Under the pieces are notes generated by a model. It was not told the origin of the DNA, searched no databases, and saw only the letters and a program-made list of their open reading frames with translations. Positions 54,548-62,567 of a stretch of DNA of 64,000 nt are shown piece after piece. Made by a program: the position numbers and the translations under genes. Where the stretch lies: the NCBI GenBank assembly GCA_002835545.1, contig PIZK01000026.1, forward strand, positions 1 to 64,000. Reading direction: 5' to 3'. Position 1 is the first letter of the stretch. Every line of letters begins with the position of its first letter. Source of the DNA: Alteromonadales bacterium alter-6D02 (GTDB taxonomy: Bacteria; Pseudomonadota; Gammaproteobacteria; Enterobacterales; Psychrobiaceae).

Positions 54548-55186
54548 TTAGTTCACAGTCAAGATAATACGATTAACCCAAGCGTTGAATAAACTTGCAG
54601 CAATTAACCACATAATGAATGCAATCAAGAAATCAATGATGCGTCGCACCTTGGGTTTACTTAATGTGACAGATAATTTGGCAGCTCCTGAAGCCAAGGT
54701 AAAGAACCACACGATGGAAGCAAGCATTGCACCGAACATAAAGAGCATTTTGTCATTGCCTTGATATTGACCGCCGACACTACCTAAGATCATGACCGTA
54801 TCGACATAGGCGTGAGGATTCAAAAAAGTGACGATCAAACTTGAAACAATAATGACTTTGAACGACTTCTTTGTCACTGTTGTTGTGCTTGTATTAGTAT
54901 CAGCCTCTACTGCGGCCTTTAAAGCGAGTGCACCGTAGCTCATCAAAAAAACAATGCCACCCCAAGTTAATATTGAAAAGAAAAGGTCGCTGCTATTAAG
55001 TAATAACCCACCCCCTAAAACACCGATAGCGATAAGAATAATGTCATAAAAAGCGCAAAGGCCTGCCGCGGTTAAATGATGGTGACGCTGAACCCCCTGA
55101 TTTAAGATCATCGCGTTTTGCGCGCCAATCGGCATGATCATGCTTAAACCTAAGGTAAAGCCTTTGGCAGCGATTAGTAGGCTCAT
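54548..55186 (-). CDS. argO: LysE-family arginine/amino-acid exporter
   Basis: The 212-residue membrane protein has six hydrophobic segments and the LysE/ArgO signature FTLGLSMIMPIGAQNAMILN near the N-terminus. The SLIVTFLNPHAYVDTVMILG core follows. It exports arginine and related basic amino acids, by family knowledge. A LysR-type regulator (argP) is encoded divergently 118 bases away, which is the usual pairing, and the shared gap should hold the ArgP operator. The start at 55186 (MSLLIAAKGF) has GGAG 5 bases upstream on the minus strand. Confidence 0.93.
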   Translation of the reverse strand: MSLLIAAKGFTLGLSMIMPIGAQNAMILNQGVQRHHHLTAAGLCAFYDIILIAIGVLGGGLLLNSSDLFFSILTWGGIVFLMSYGALALKAAVEADTNTSTTTVTKKSFKVIIVSSLIVTFLNPHAYVDTVMILGSVGGQYQGNDKMLFMFGAMLASIVWFFTLASGAAKLSVTLSKPKVRRIIDFLIAFIMWLIAASLFNAWVNRIILTVN

Positions 55187-55303
55187 TATTTTCTCCGTTT
55201 TTATTGTTTACATCAAATGGCTAAATCGTTATCAAGGGTATTGTGCGCTTGCTGAGTTGATAAATATAATTAATAATATTTATCCTTTATTAGTTTTATT
55301 AAT

Positions 55304-56248
55304 GTGACCCAAATGAAGTTTGATTATAAGTTGTTAGAAGCTTTATCCACGGTGATTGAGCAGCAAAGCTTTGAGTTAGCCGCGCGTAAATTGTTTATTT
55401 CTCAATCGGCAGTATCGCAACGGATTAAACTGCTTGAAGAAACTGTGACTCAGCCAGTCTTAATTCGTTCGCAACCACTGATGGCAACACCAATCGGTGA
55501 GCATTTGCTGACGCATTATAAGATGGTCCGCCAACTTGAGGATGATTTACTCCCTGAGCTGTTACCCGAGGCGCCAAGAAAGCCAATTAAAGTCTCGTTA
55601 GCTGTTAATGCTGACTCAATTGCAACTTGGTTTATTGAAGCTATTACGCCTATCTTGAAAAGTCACTTAGTTGAACTTGATTTAATTATTAAAAATGAGA
55701 GTAAGACGATCGAAAAGTTACGCAGTGGAGAAGCGGTTGGTGCGGTGAGTAATCAGCAAAAATCGTTACCTGGTTATCAGTCGTTTTATCTTGGTGATAT
55801 GCGGTTTATTCTGGTTGCCTCTCCAGAGTTTGTAGCGCGATACTTTCCCAAGGGGATCAAACCATCGAGTTTGAAGTTAGCACCAGGGATTAGCTACGAT
55901 ACGGTGGATGATATGCATGTAAAGTTTATCGAACAACATTTTAAAATTGAAGCTAAAGATTATTTTTGCCACAGTGTCCGTTCATCAGAGGCTTTTGTTG
56001 CTTTGGCTAAGCAGGGAGCTGCTTATTGTTTGGTCCCAGAACTACAAGTTAAAGCAGAACTGGAACAAGGATTATTAGTCAATTTATGTCCCGATAAGGT
56101 CTTAACTCAATCACTCTATTGGCACAGTTGGGTGTTGGTTAAAGGGATAAATAAGCAAATCTCAAAAGAGATTGTTCGTTACGGACAAATGTTACTTTGC
56201 GAAGGTCGCAATCGGAATGAAAAAGCCTCAAACTCGTTTCCAAGTTAG
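55304..56248 (+). CDS. argP: LysR-type regulator ArgP
   Basis: The 314-residue LysR-type regulator has an N-terminal winged HTH (FDYKLLEALSTVIEQQSFEL, then AARKLFISQSAVSQRIKLLE) with the recognition helix SQSAVSQRIKLLEE, a linker helix, and a periplasmic-binding-protein-like effector domain (about residues 90-300). It probably activates argO in the presence of arginine, as in E. coli, where lysine antagonises. The gene is divergent from argO. The ATG at 55310 (MKFDYKLLEAL) is a second in-frame choice. Its 3' end overlaps the terminator of the convergent chemoreceptor gene. Confidence 0.9.
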   Translation: MTQMKFDYKLLEALSTVIEQQSFELAARKLFISQSAVSQRIKLLEETVTQPVLIRSQPLMATPIGEHLLTHYKMVRQLEDDLLPELLPEAPRKPIKVSLAVNADSIATWFIEAITPILKSHLVELDLIIKNESKTIEKLRSGEAVGAVSNQQKSLPGYQSFYLGDMRFILVASPEFVARYFPKGIKPSSLKLAPGISYDTVDDMHVKFIEQHFKIEAKDYFCHSVRSSEAFVALAKQGAAYCLVPELQVKAELEQGLLVNLCPDKVLTQSLYWHSWVLVKGINKQISKEIVRYGQMLLCEGRNRNEKASNSFPS

Positions 56249-56254
56249 AGGCTT
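56221..56254 (-). terminator. Terminator of the chemoreceptor gene, inside the end of argP
   Basis: AAGCCTCTAACTT pairs with GAGTTTGAGGCTT (one mismatch) on the minus strand and is followed by TTTTC. It lies 20 bases past the chemoreceptor stop and covers the last codons of argP on the other strand, so it may also end argP. Confidence 0.75.
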
Positions 56255-56275
56255 CGTGACGATACTTTCTAAATG

Positions 56276-57874
56276 CTAGAGCTTAAAGCGGCTGACTTGT
56301 TGCTCTAGGTCTTTAGCTAGACCTAGTAATTGCTCACTAATCTCTTGACCTCGGATAGCATCTTCAGCGGACTGTTCAGCAACATTACTAATATTAACCA
56401 CGTTAACATTAATTTCTTCGGCAGCAATATTTTGCTGATGAGCGGCAGAACTAATTTGTGTATTGAGCCCATCAAGTTCTTTGATTTGCACGGCTATGCC
56501 ATCTAGTAAGTTGGAAACATTGGCAACGTTCTCTGCTTTTTCGTCTGCTTGCTGACTCGCATTATGCATTGACTCAACAGCCTGACCTGCGGTTTGTTGC
56601 AAACTAAGAATTGTTTTTTGAATTTCATCAATAGAGTCACTTGTCCGAGTAGCTAATGACCGAACTTCATCTGCTACAACGGCAAAACCGCGCCCTTGCT
56701 CACCAGCACGTGCCGCTTCAATTGCCGCATTTAATGCCAATAAGTTTGTTTGCTCTGCTATCTGAGTGATTACTTCTAGTACCGTACCCACTTCAGTTGT
56801 TTTATTACCTAGCTCACTAATCTTTTGACTATTGTCCTGAACTTGTTCTCTTAGTGAATTTATCCCTTGATGTGCTTCTTTGGCAATGGTTAAGCCTTGA
56901 GATGCATTCTTATCTGCTTCAATTGATTTCTCAGCGGCGTATTTTGTATGACTTTCAACTTCATTCGCCGAAGCATCAAGCTCATTAATTGCTGCTGCTA
57001 CAGATTCTGTCGCGGCTTTTTGTGCTAATACAGCGTCTTTAGTCAGTAGTGATATTTCGTTGACATCTTTAGCTGAGGCCGTTAACGCATGAGTTGCTTG
57101 AGATACTTCGACTAAGCTCTCTTTAAATTTGGCCATTAATGAGTTAACTGCTTTACTTAAGGCGCTTAGCTCATCATCATGGTGAATAGTTAGCGCCTTT
57201 CCTAGATCTAAATCACGCTCGATATTACTTAAATGCCCTTTAAGACGATTAATGCGCATGAAAATTAAACGGTGTAGTAAGTAACCTAGAATACCAAATC
57301 CTGTGAGGGTGACTAATAACTGTAGTATTCCTGCCTTAATGATTGATGTTTGAATCTTCTTGTCACTTGCACTTAAATCATAACTCACTTTTACCGCACC
57401 AAGTACATCACCTTCTTTGGCTTGGTGACAGCCTAAGCAATCGGTGCCACGATAATCTTTACTGGCAACCATTGGCATGACGAATTGCATAATCCGACGG
57501 TTGTCTTTTTTGATAATTTGCAAGCCTTGTAGCCCTTTTAAGCCATCTTGCTCAAATGAATCAATAGCGACTTGGTCACTGAATCCATTACCATAAAGCT
57601 TCTTGACTAAGTCGCCACGAATTATCTTGGCTTCAACTATATTATCTTGGCTAAGAATTTTATCTTGGAATATTTTTCTATTTGCTGTCGTGCCTGTTAA
57701 CATCATGGTGTTAACTGAATCAAAATAGTTTTGGGCAATACTTTCTAAATTGATGGCGACATAGTCTTCAGCCATATTTTTTTCATCGTTGTAAAAGTAG
57801 ATGACGGTAGTTAGGAGTAGACTAATACCAATGACTGCGAGAGCCAGTTGAATTTTACGAGCAAGAGTTAACAT
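56276..57874 (-). CDS. Methyl-accepting chemotaxis protein with c-type heme motif
   Basis: The 532-residue receptor has a transmembrane segment ([17 protein letters not shown]), a periplasmic domain (about 30-180), a second transmembrane segment near 190 ([19 protein letters not shown]), a HAMP domain and a long signalling domain. The latter has the highly conserved hairpin tip [20 protein letters not shown] followed by [15 protein letters not shown]. The periplasmic domain contains Cys146-x-x-Cys149-His150 in [13 protein letters not shown], the covalent heme c site, in a DUF3365/Tll0287-like context. It may sense redox state, oxygen or NO. A longer frame from a TTG at 57886 is unlikely, since ATG 57874 has a GGAAG site. 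No CheA or CheW is encoded nearby. Confidence 0.92.
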   Translation of the reverse strand: MLTLARKIQLALAVIGISLLLTTVIYFYNDEKNMAEDYVAINLESIAQNYFDSVNTMMLTGTTANRKIFQDKILSQDNIVEAKIIRGDLVKKLYGNGFSDQVAIDSFEQDGLKGLQGLQIIKKDNRRIMQFVMPMVASKDYRGTDCLGCHQAKEGDVLGAVKVSYDLSASDKKIQTSIIKAGILQLLVTLTGFGILGYLLHRLIFMRINRLKGHLSNIERDLDLGKALTIHHDDELSALSKAVNSLMAKFKESLVEVSQATHALTASAKDVNEISLLTKDAVLAQKAATESVAAAINELDASANEVESHTKYAAEKSIEADKNASQGLTIAKEAHQGINSLREQVQDNSQKISELGNKTTEVGTVLEVITQIAEQTNLLALNAAIEAARAGEQGRGFAVVADEVRSLATRTSDSIDEIQKTILSLQQTAGQAVESMHNASQQADEKAENVANVSNLLDGIAVQIKELDGLNTQISSAAHQQNIAAEEINVNVVNISNVAEQSAEDAIRGQEISEQLLGLAKDLEQQVSRFKL

Positions 57875-58030
57875 AAATACTTCCAAAATTATGTGACATA
57901 TAATTGCAAAGCTATGGTGTTTTGTTTGAATAGATAAACAAAAAATGTGCCAAACAGAACCAGAGTATAAAATAACTAATAAAAATATAGTATATTTTAG
58001 ATCAAAAATACCTCAATTGACGGATAGCCT

Positions 58031-59839
58031 GTGAGTCACTTTAAAATTAAACCACGTCAGCAGATTCCAATAATATTCTGTCTTTTTATTTTAGTTGTAA
58101 TTATAGGTTTTGTTAGCGGCAAGACATTTAAATTATCTCAATTAAGTGAAGAATTAACAGTCCAGAGTACTGTTTTCAAGATACAGCTTAAGAAAGACCT
58201 CGGTCGTTTTGCTAACGTCGCAACGGTATTTAGTGATAATAGCAACTTTATTGAGTTTTTGAATCAGAACAAAACAAGTAAGCAAGTGGAGAGAATTAAT
58301 CGACAGCTCGCTGAAATTGCTAAGGCAGCAAATGCTTTAAACGTTTATTTGCTGACCCCCTCAGGCGATGTGGTTGCCTCAAGTAACTGGTTAGACTCTG
58401 ATAGTTTTATCGGACAAAACTTTGCATTTAGACAATATATAAAAGATGCCATAATTCACCAGCGCGGTTTCGAGCTCGCGCTAGGAGCAGTATCGGGTAA
58501 GCGAGGTGGGTACTTTTCGACGGCGGTCATGAGCCAAGATCGGATAGTTGGGATATTGGTGGTTAAAGCTGATTTAGCGAGGCTGGAGGTGAGTGACTCT
58601 TTGGCATTGCTTGGTAGTCAGGTTGATTTTATTGTTCAAGATCAGCATGAGGTTATTTTTTTGAGTAACCAACCCTCATGGCAGCTTAAGCGACTCCAAC
58701 AAACTGATCCGTTAGTCAACAAGGTTACTACTTCTCAACAAACACTTAAGCTGCTTAATATTAACGTCAGTCGATTTTGGAGCACGCTAGGGTTTCGTTT
58801 ATGGCAGTTTGAACCCGAAGCAATAAACCAACTAGTGCACATCGACTCTTTCTCTGATTATCCGTGGAAAATAAAGTTGTTTACACCTGCTGATGTGAGC
58901 ACAAGATACGGGGTTGGGGTAGCATTGATGTTTGGTGTGAGTTTCTTGGCGCTGGTGGCTTTTATGCTATTTTATCGAGAGCGACAAAAAAACATTAAAC
59001 AACTCGAACTGTCCCACTTAAAACTGACTAAACAAGTGGCGAGACGAACCCAAGATTTGACCGAAATTAATAAGCAGCTAATGCTGGAAATCCAGCAACG
59101 AGATCTAGCACAACAAAAGCTGGAGTCGGCACAAGCGCAAGTTGTTCAAACCACAAAGTTGGCTGTGATTGGACAATTAAGCTCATCGATTAATCATGAA
59201 TTAAGTCAACCCATCGCAGCGCTATCAAGTTATTTACAAACAACGCAAAAGATTATCGAAAAGCAGCGTTATAGTTATTTACCTGATAATTTAAATCATA
59301 TGATGCATACCGTTGAACGTTTAATTGCGATCGTAGGTCAGTTTAAAAGTTTTAGCCGTCAACATTCACAAACCCTTTCTATGGTGAATGTCAGTCAATT
59401 AATCAATGATACTTTGGTGATAATAGGCCCACATATAAAACAACACCGAGTAAATATAGTCATTGATAACGCACTGCCTTCGTCGCAAGTGATGGTTGAG
59501 CCTGTCCAACTAGAGCAAGTACTGATTAATTTATTAACCAACGCTGTTGATGCTGTCGCAGAAGTTAACGCTGGTGAAATTCAGTTAGCGGTCAATTATT
59601 GCGAGAAGCAGATAGAAATCAGTATTATTGATAATGGAGAAGGAATTGAACCACATTATCTAAATCAGATATTTGAACCGTTCTTTACCACCAAAAAACA
59701 AAATGGGCTCGGGTTGGGGTTATCAATTTCTCGGCAGATTATAGAATCTTTTAATGGGCAATTAATTGTAGAAAGTAATGAGAGGCAAGGGGCAACGTTT
59801 AGAATAAGGTTACCCATTGCTGAGTATAAATCGGTATAG
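58031..59839 (+). CDS. dctB: C4-dicarboxylate sensor histidine kinase
   Basis: The 602-residue kinase has a first transmembrane segment (IPIIFCLFILVVIIGFVSG) and a periplasmic dCACHE-type domain (about 35-290) with NVYLLTPSGDVVASSNWL and SAVSGKRGGYFSTAVM-like residues. A second transmembrane segment lies near 300, followed by a coiled-coil and a catalytic core. The His is in INHELSQPIAALSSYL, and the ATPase motifs are LINLLTNAVDAV, IDNGEGIEPHYL and GLGLGLSISRQI. The layout matches DctB, which senses succinate, malate or fumarate. It starts with GTG at 58031 (GGAT 6 bases upstream) and is followed by dctD after 40 bases. Confidence 0.92.
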   Translation: MSHFKIKPRQQIPIIFCLFILVVIIGFVSGKTFKLSQLSEELTVQSTVFKIQLKKDLGRFANVATVFSDNSNFIEFLNQNKTSKQVERINRQLAEIAKAANALNVYLLTPSGDVVASSNWLDSDSFIGQNFAFRQYIKDAIIHQRGFELALGAVSGKRGGYFSTAVMSQDRIVGILVVKADLARLEVSDSLALLGSQVDFIVQDQHEVIFLSNQPSWQLKRLQQTDPLVNKVTTSQQTLKLLNINVSRFWSTLGFRLWQFEPEAINQLVHIDSFSDYPWKIKLFTPADVSTRYGVGVALMFGVSFLALVAFMLFYRERQKNIKQLELSHLKLTKQVARRTQDLTEINKQLMLEIQQRDLAQQKLESAQAQVVQTTKLAVIGQLSSSINHELSQPIAALSSYLQTTQKIIEKQRYSYLPDNLNHMMHTVERLIAIVGQFKSFSRQHSQTLSMVNVSQLINDTLVIIGPHIKQHRVNIVIDNALPSSQVMVEPVQLEQVLINLLTNAVDAVAEVNAGEIQLAVNYCEKQIEISIIDNGEGIEPHYLNQIFEPFFTTKKQNGLGLGLSISRQIIESFNGQLIVESNERQGATFRIRLPIAEYKSV

Positions 59840-59879
59840 TATTAGCTAACAGTTATAGTTTTTTTCAAGAGGAATATTG

Positions 59880-61268
59880 ATGTTTGAGTCATCAAGTTAC
59901 GAAGTATTTATTGTTGATGATGACCCGCAGGTGTTATTGGCTTTAGAGCAAGTATTTATGCTGGAAGATATTAAAACCCAATGCTTTTCATCGCCGAAAA
60001 AGCTTGTTAAAGCACTTAACCCTGATAGACCTACGGTAGTAATCACGGATTTAAATATGCCAGAGTTAGATGGTTTGAGTTTATTTGCACAAATAAAATC
60101 ATTAGACCACAATATTCCTGTCATTTTACTTACTGGATACGGAGATGTTTCACTAGCAGTGAAAGCTATCCGCAATGGCGTGTATGACTTTATTGAAAAG
60201 CCTTTTAATAATGAGCATGTGCTAGATGTCGTTAGAAGAGCGGCAGAAAAGCACACGCTAACACTTGAAAATAAAAAGTTAAAAGAAACGATAAAACTCC
60301 ATACTGACACAGGATTAAGGATTTTAGGCCGCAGTAGTGAAATCGTAGCAATGCGAGAGCTATTAAGCCAAATAAAAGATATTCCCGCTGATGTGTTAAT
60401 TCATGGCGATACGGGAACGGGTAAGGAACTAGTTGCGCGTTTTTTGCATGATAATAGTCCAAGGAAGGATCAAAATTTTGTTGCGATTAATTGTGGCGCA
60501 ATACCTGAAGAACTTATTGAAAGTGAGTTATTTGGTGCTGAAGCTGGGGCTTATACCGGCGCTAATAAACAACGACAAGGAAAGTTTGAGTATGCCAATG
60601 GCGGCACTCTGTTTTTAGATGAAATTGAAAGTACCCCAATGAGTGTGCAAATAAAACTATTGCGTATCTTGGAAGAGCGCAAGGTAACGCGAGTCGGTGG
60701 TCATCAACAAATTAATTTAAACTTACGAATTGTTGCGGCGACTAAACAAGACTTAAGGCGATTAGCAGACCAAGGAAGCTTTAGGCTAGATCTTTATTAC
60801 CGGTTAAATTTAGTTAATGTTTTTATCCCTGCGCTGAAACAGCGTAAAGATGATATTTCGATTCTTTTTGCTCATTTTGCCAAGATTGCTGCTGCGAATT
60901 ACCACAAACCTTATGCTCCCCTTGATAGTGATCAACTTGCCATGCTGTTGCAATATGATTGGCCCGGCAATGTACGAGAATTACGTAATTTAGCTGAACG
61001 GTATGTATTAATCGGCTCTAAAGCCGCTTTTGCCCAAGAGCCTAGCCTCACCCCTCGCTCGCAACTTGTTACTGAAGCAATGGGCTTAGTACAACGGGTT
61101 GAATTTTTTGAGTCAAAACTGATTGAAGAAGCGTTAAGTATTAATAAAGGGCGCATTAATTCAACAATGGAGTACCTTAAGCTACCAAGAAAAACGCTTT
61201 ATGACAAAATGAAAAAATTTAGTATTAATCGTCATGAATTTAAGGACGATAACATGGGTGGAGAATGA
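59880..61268 (+). CDS. dctD: C4-dicarboxylate response regulator, sigma-54 activator
   Basis: The 462-residue NtrC-family regulator has a receiver domain (DDD at 13-15, phospho-Asp57 in ITDLNMPELDG, Lys in FIEKPFNNE). The AAA+ domain has Walker A GDTGTGKELVAR, the sigma-54 loop GAYTGA (Tyr in place of the usual Phe), Walker B GGTLFLDEIES and the YDWPGNVRELRN motif. It ends in a Fis HTH (NKGRINSTMEYLKLPRKTLY). It is paired with DctB. A sigma-54 promoter lies in the next gap, before the porin. ATG 59880 follows GAGGA; the TTG at 59877 is a poorer start. Confidence 0.92.
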   Translation: MFESSSYEVFIVDDDPQVLLALEQVFMLEDIKTQCFSSPKKLVKALNPDRPTVVITDLNMPELDGLSLFAQIKSLDHNIPVILLTGYGDVSLAVKAIRNGVYDFIEKPFNNEHVLDVVRRAAEKHTLTLENKKLKETIKLHTDTGLRILGRSSEIVAMRELLSQIKDIPADVLIHGDTGTGKELVARFLHDNSPRKDQNFVAINCGAIPEELIESELFGAEAGAYTGANKQRQGKFEYANGGTLFLDEIESTPMSVQIKLLRILEERKVTRVGGHQQINLNLRIVAATKQDLRRLADQGSFRLDLYYRLNLVNVFIPALKQRKDDISILFAHFAKIAAANYHKPYAPLDSDQLAMLLQYDWPGNVRELRNLAERYVLIGSKAAFAQEPSLTPRSQLVTEAMGLVQRVEFFESKLIEEALSINKGRINSTMEYLKLPRKTLYDKMKKFSINRHEFKDDNMGGE

Positions 61269-61286
61269 CCCATTAACAATTAAGTT

Positions 61287-61310
61287 TGGGTGGGAACCCG
61301 CTCATTTTTA
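61287..61310 (+). terminator. Terminator-like hairpin after dctD
   Basis: TGGGTGGG pairs with CCCGCTCA around an AA centre (wobble at two positions), followed by TTTTTA. It lies 18 bases past the dctD stop. Because the near-palindrome is also about 60 bases upstream of the sigma-54 promoter, it could instead, or also, be a DctD binding site. Confidence 0.5.
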
Positions 61311-61366
61311 TCGTTTGAATGTTTGTTTCTCTTATCTACTTCAATTAAAACAACAGGTTAAATTAT

Positions 61367-61382
61367 TGGCCGTGCTTTTGCA
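61367..61382 (+). promoter_or_regulatory. Sigma-54 (-24/-12) promoter of the porin gene
   Basis: TGGCCGTGCTTTTGCA has the invariant GG (61368-61369) and GC (61380-61381) at the required 12-base distance, with TTTGCA at the -12 element. It lies about 50 bases before the porin ATG. The gene directly upstream (dctD) encodes a sigma-54 activator, which supports the assignment. Confidence 0.88.
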
Positions 61383-61433
61383 CTTAATTGCTCGAGATTA
61401 ATAAAATATATAACTAAAATCGAGGAATAGGTA

Positions 61434-62417
61434 ATGAAATTAAGCAATACACTGTTGGCATCAAGCTTAATAATGTCAGCTTCATTCACCACTCAGGCAG
61501 CGTCTGAAAAGATGATTGATGATATTCGCTTTTATGGTAAAGCTGAAATACAAGTTAATAGCACTGAGCATGGGTTAATTAAAGGTATAGAAGGGCATGA
61601 GGGTCTAAGGTATGTGGAAGAGGGGACTTCGATTCACTCACCATTTAGCCGTGTCGGAATTAAAGGTTCACATCAATTAAATGATGAGCTGACGGCTGTT
61701 TTTAAATTTGAATATCAAGTTAAAGGTATGGATAGTTCGACCGATACACTATCTGCCCGTAATACCTATATAGGTATTAAAGGTCGTTTTGGTGAGGTTG
61801 TATTTGGTCGAAATGATACACGCTTTAAAGCATCTGAAGGTAAGTTTGATTTATTCAACGAGAATGCAGCTGATATTGCTCAAGTGTTTGCTGGCCAAGA
61901 TCGTTTAGGTGATAGCGTGACTTATACGGCACCGAGTTGGAGAAATATCAATTTTGCTGTTACCGCTGTCCCGAAACATGATGCTGGATCGGATGATAAT
62001 GGGTATGCATGGTTAGTGTCAACTGGCGATAAGGCGATGAAAAAGTCTGCTTATTATGCAGCGTACGCAGGTACAGAAACGTTGAATGGCTTGAATTTAC
62101 ATCGTGCTCTTGTTAATTATCGCATGGGAAAAGTCACACTAGGTGGTTTAATGCAACGTTCTGAGAAATCTGACGGCTCCGCAGACGGCAACGGTTTTGC
62201 TTTCAACGTAAGCTACTTGATGGGCGCTTGGCTGGCGAAAGCTCAATTTGCCACTGACAATAGCAAGATTCGTCACAGTGAAGACACTAAACAGATAACG
62301 CTGGGGTTAGATTATTTATTTGATAGCCAAGCTAAAGCGTATCTTTTACTGTCGAACTTAGAGCTTGAAACAACGGATGACAGTACTGTTGGTGTTGGTT
62401 TGCAATATAAGTTTTAA
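61434..62417 (+). CDS. Gram-negative outer-membrane porin (DctBD-linked)
   Basis: The 327-residue protein has a signal peptide (NTLLASSLIMSASFTTQAAS) and the porin opening IRFYGKAEIQVN. It contains SRVGIKGSHQLNDELTAVFK, the constriction-loop region GRFGEVVFGRNDTRFKASEG (family loop L3), and ends in a C-terminal Phe (GLQYKF). It is a trimeric beta-barrel for small solutes. Its location between dctD and a DASS carrier, with a sigma-54 promoter, suggests a role in dicarboxylate entry across the outer membrane, which is inference. The ATG at 61434 has GAGGAATAGGT upstream. Confidence 0.9.
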   Translation: MKLSNTLLASSLIMSASFTTQAASEKMIDDIRFYGKAEIQVNSTEHGLIKGIEGHEGLRYVEEGTSIHSPFSRVGIKGSHQLNDELTAVFKFEYQVKGMDSSTDTLSARNTYIGIKGRFGEVVFGRNDTRFKASEGKFDLFNENAADIAQVFAGQDRLGDSVTYTAPSWRNINFAVTAVPKHDAGSDDNGYAWLVSTGDKAMKKSAYYAAYAGTETLNGLNLHRALVNYRMGKVTLGGLMQRSEKSDGSADGNGFAFNVSYLMGAWLAKAQFATDNSKIRHSEDTKQITLGLDYLFDSQAKAYLLLSNLELETTDDSTVGVGLQYKF

Positions 62418-62567
62418 CACCAAATGTATTAAATATGTGTTCTTGTTGTGCCTTGGCCAAATAAACGTGAACAAGGCGCTCGATTGAGAACAACGCCGTT
62501 CCAGTTTATTTTAACTGGCATAGCTGGGCAAATATTAAATGCAATTGGTATAACATAGGGATTATTT

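Noticed and set aside
62491-62567. Sigma-54 promoter before the DASS gene (TGGCATAGCTGGGCA)
   Set aside because: The GG to GC distance is one base short of the required spacing.
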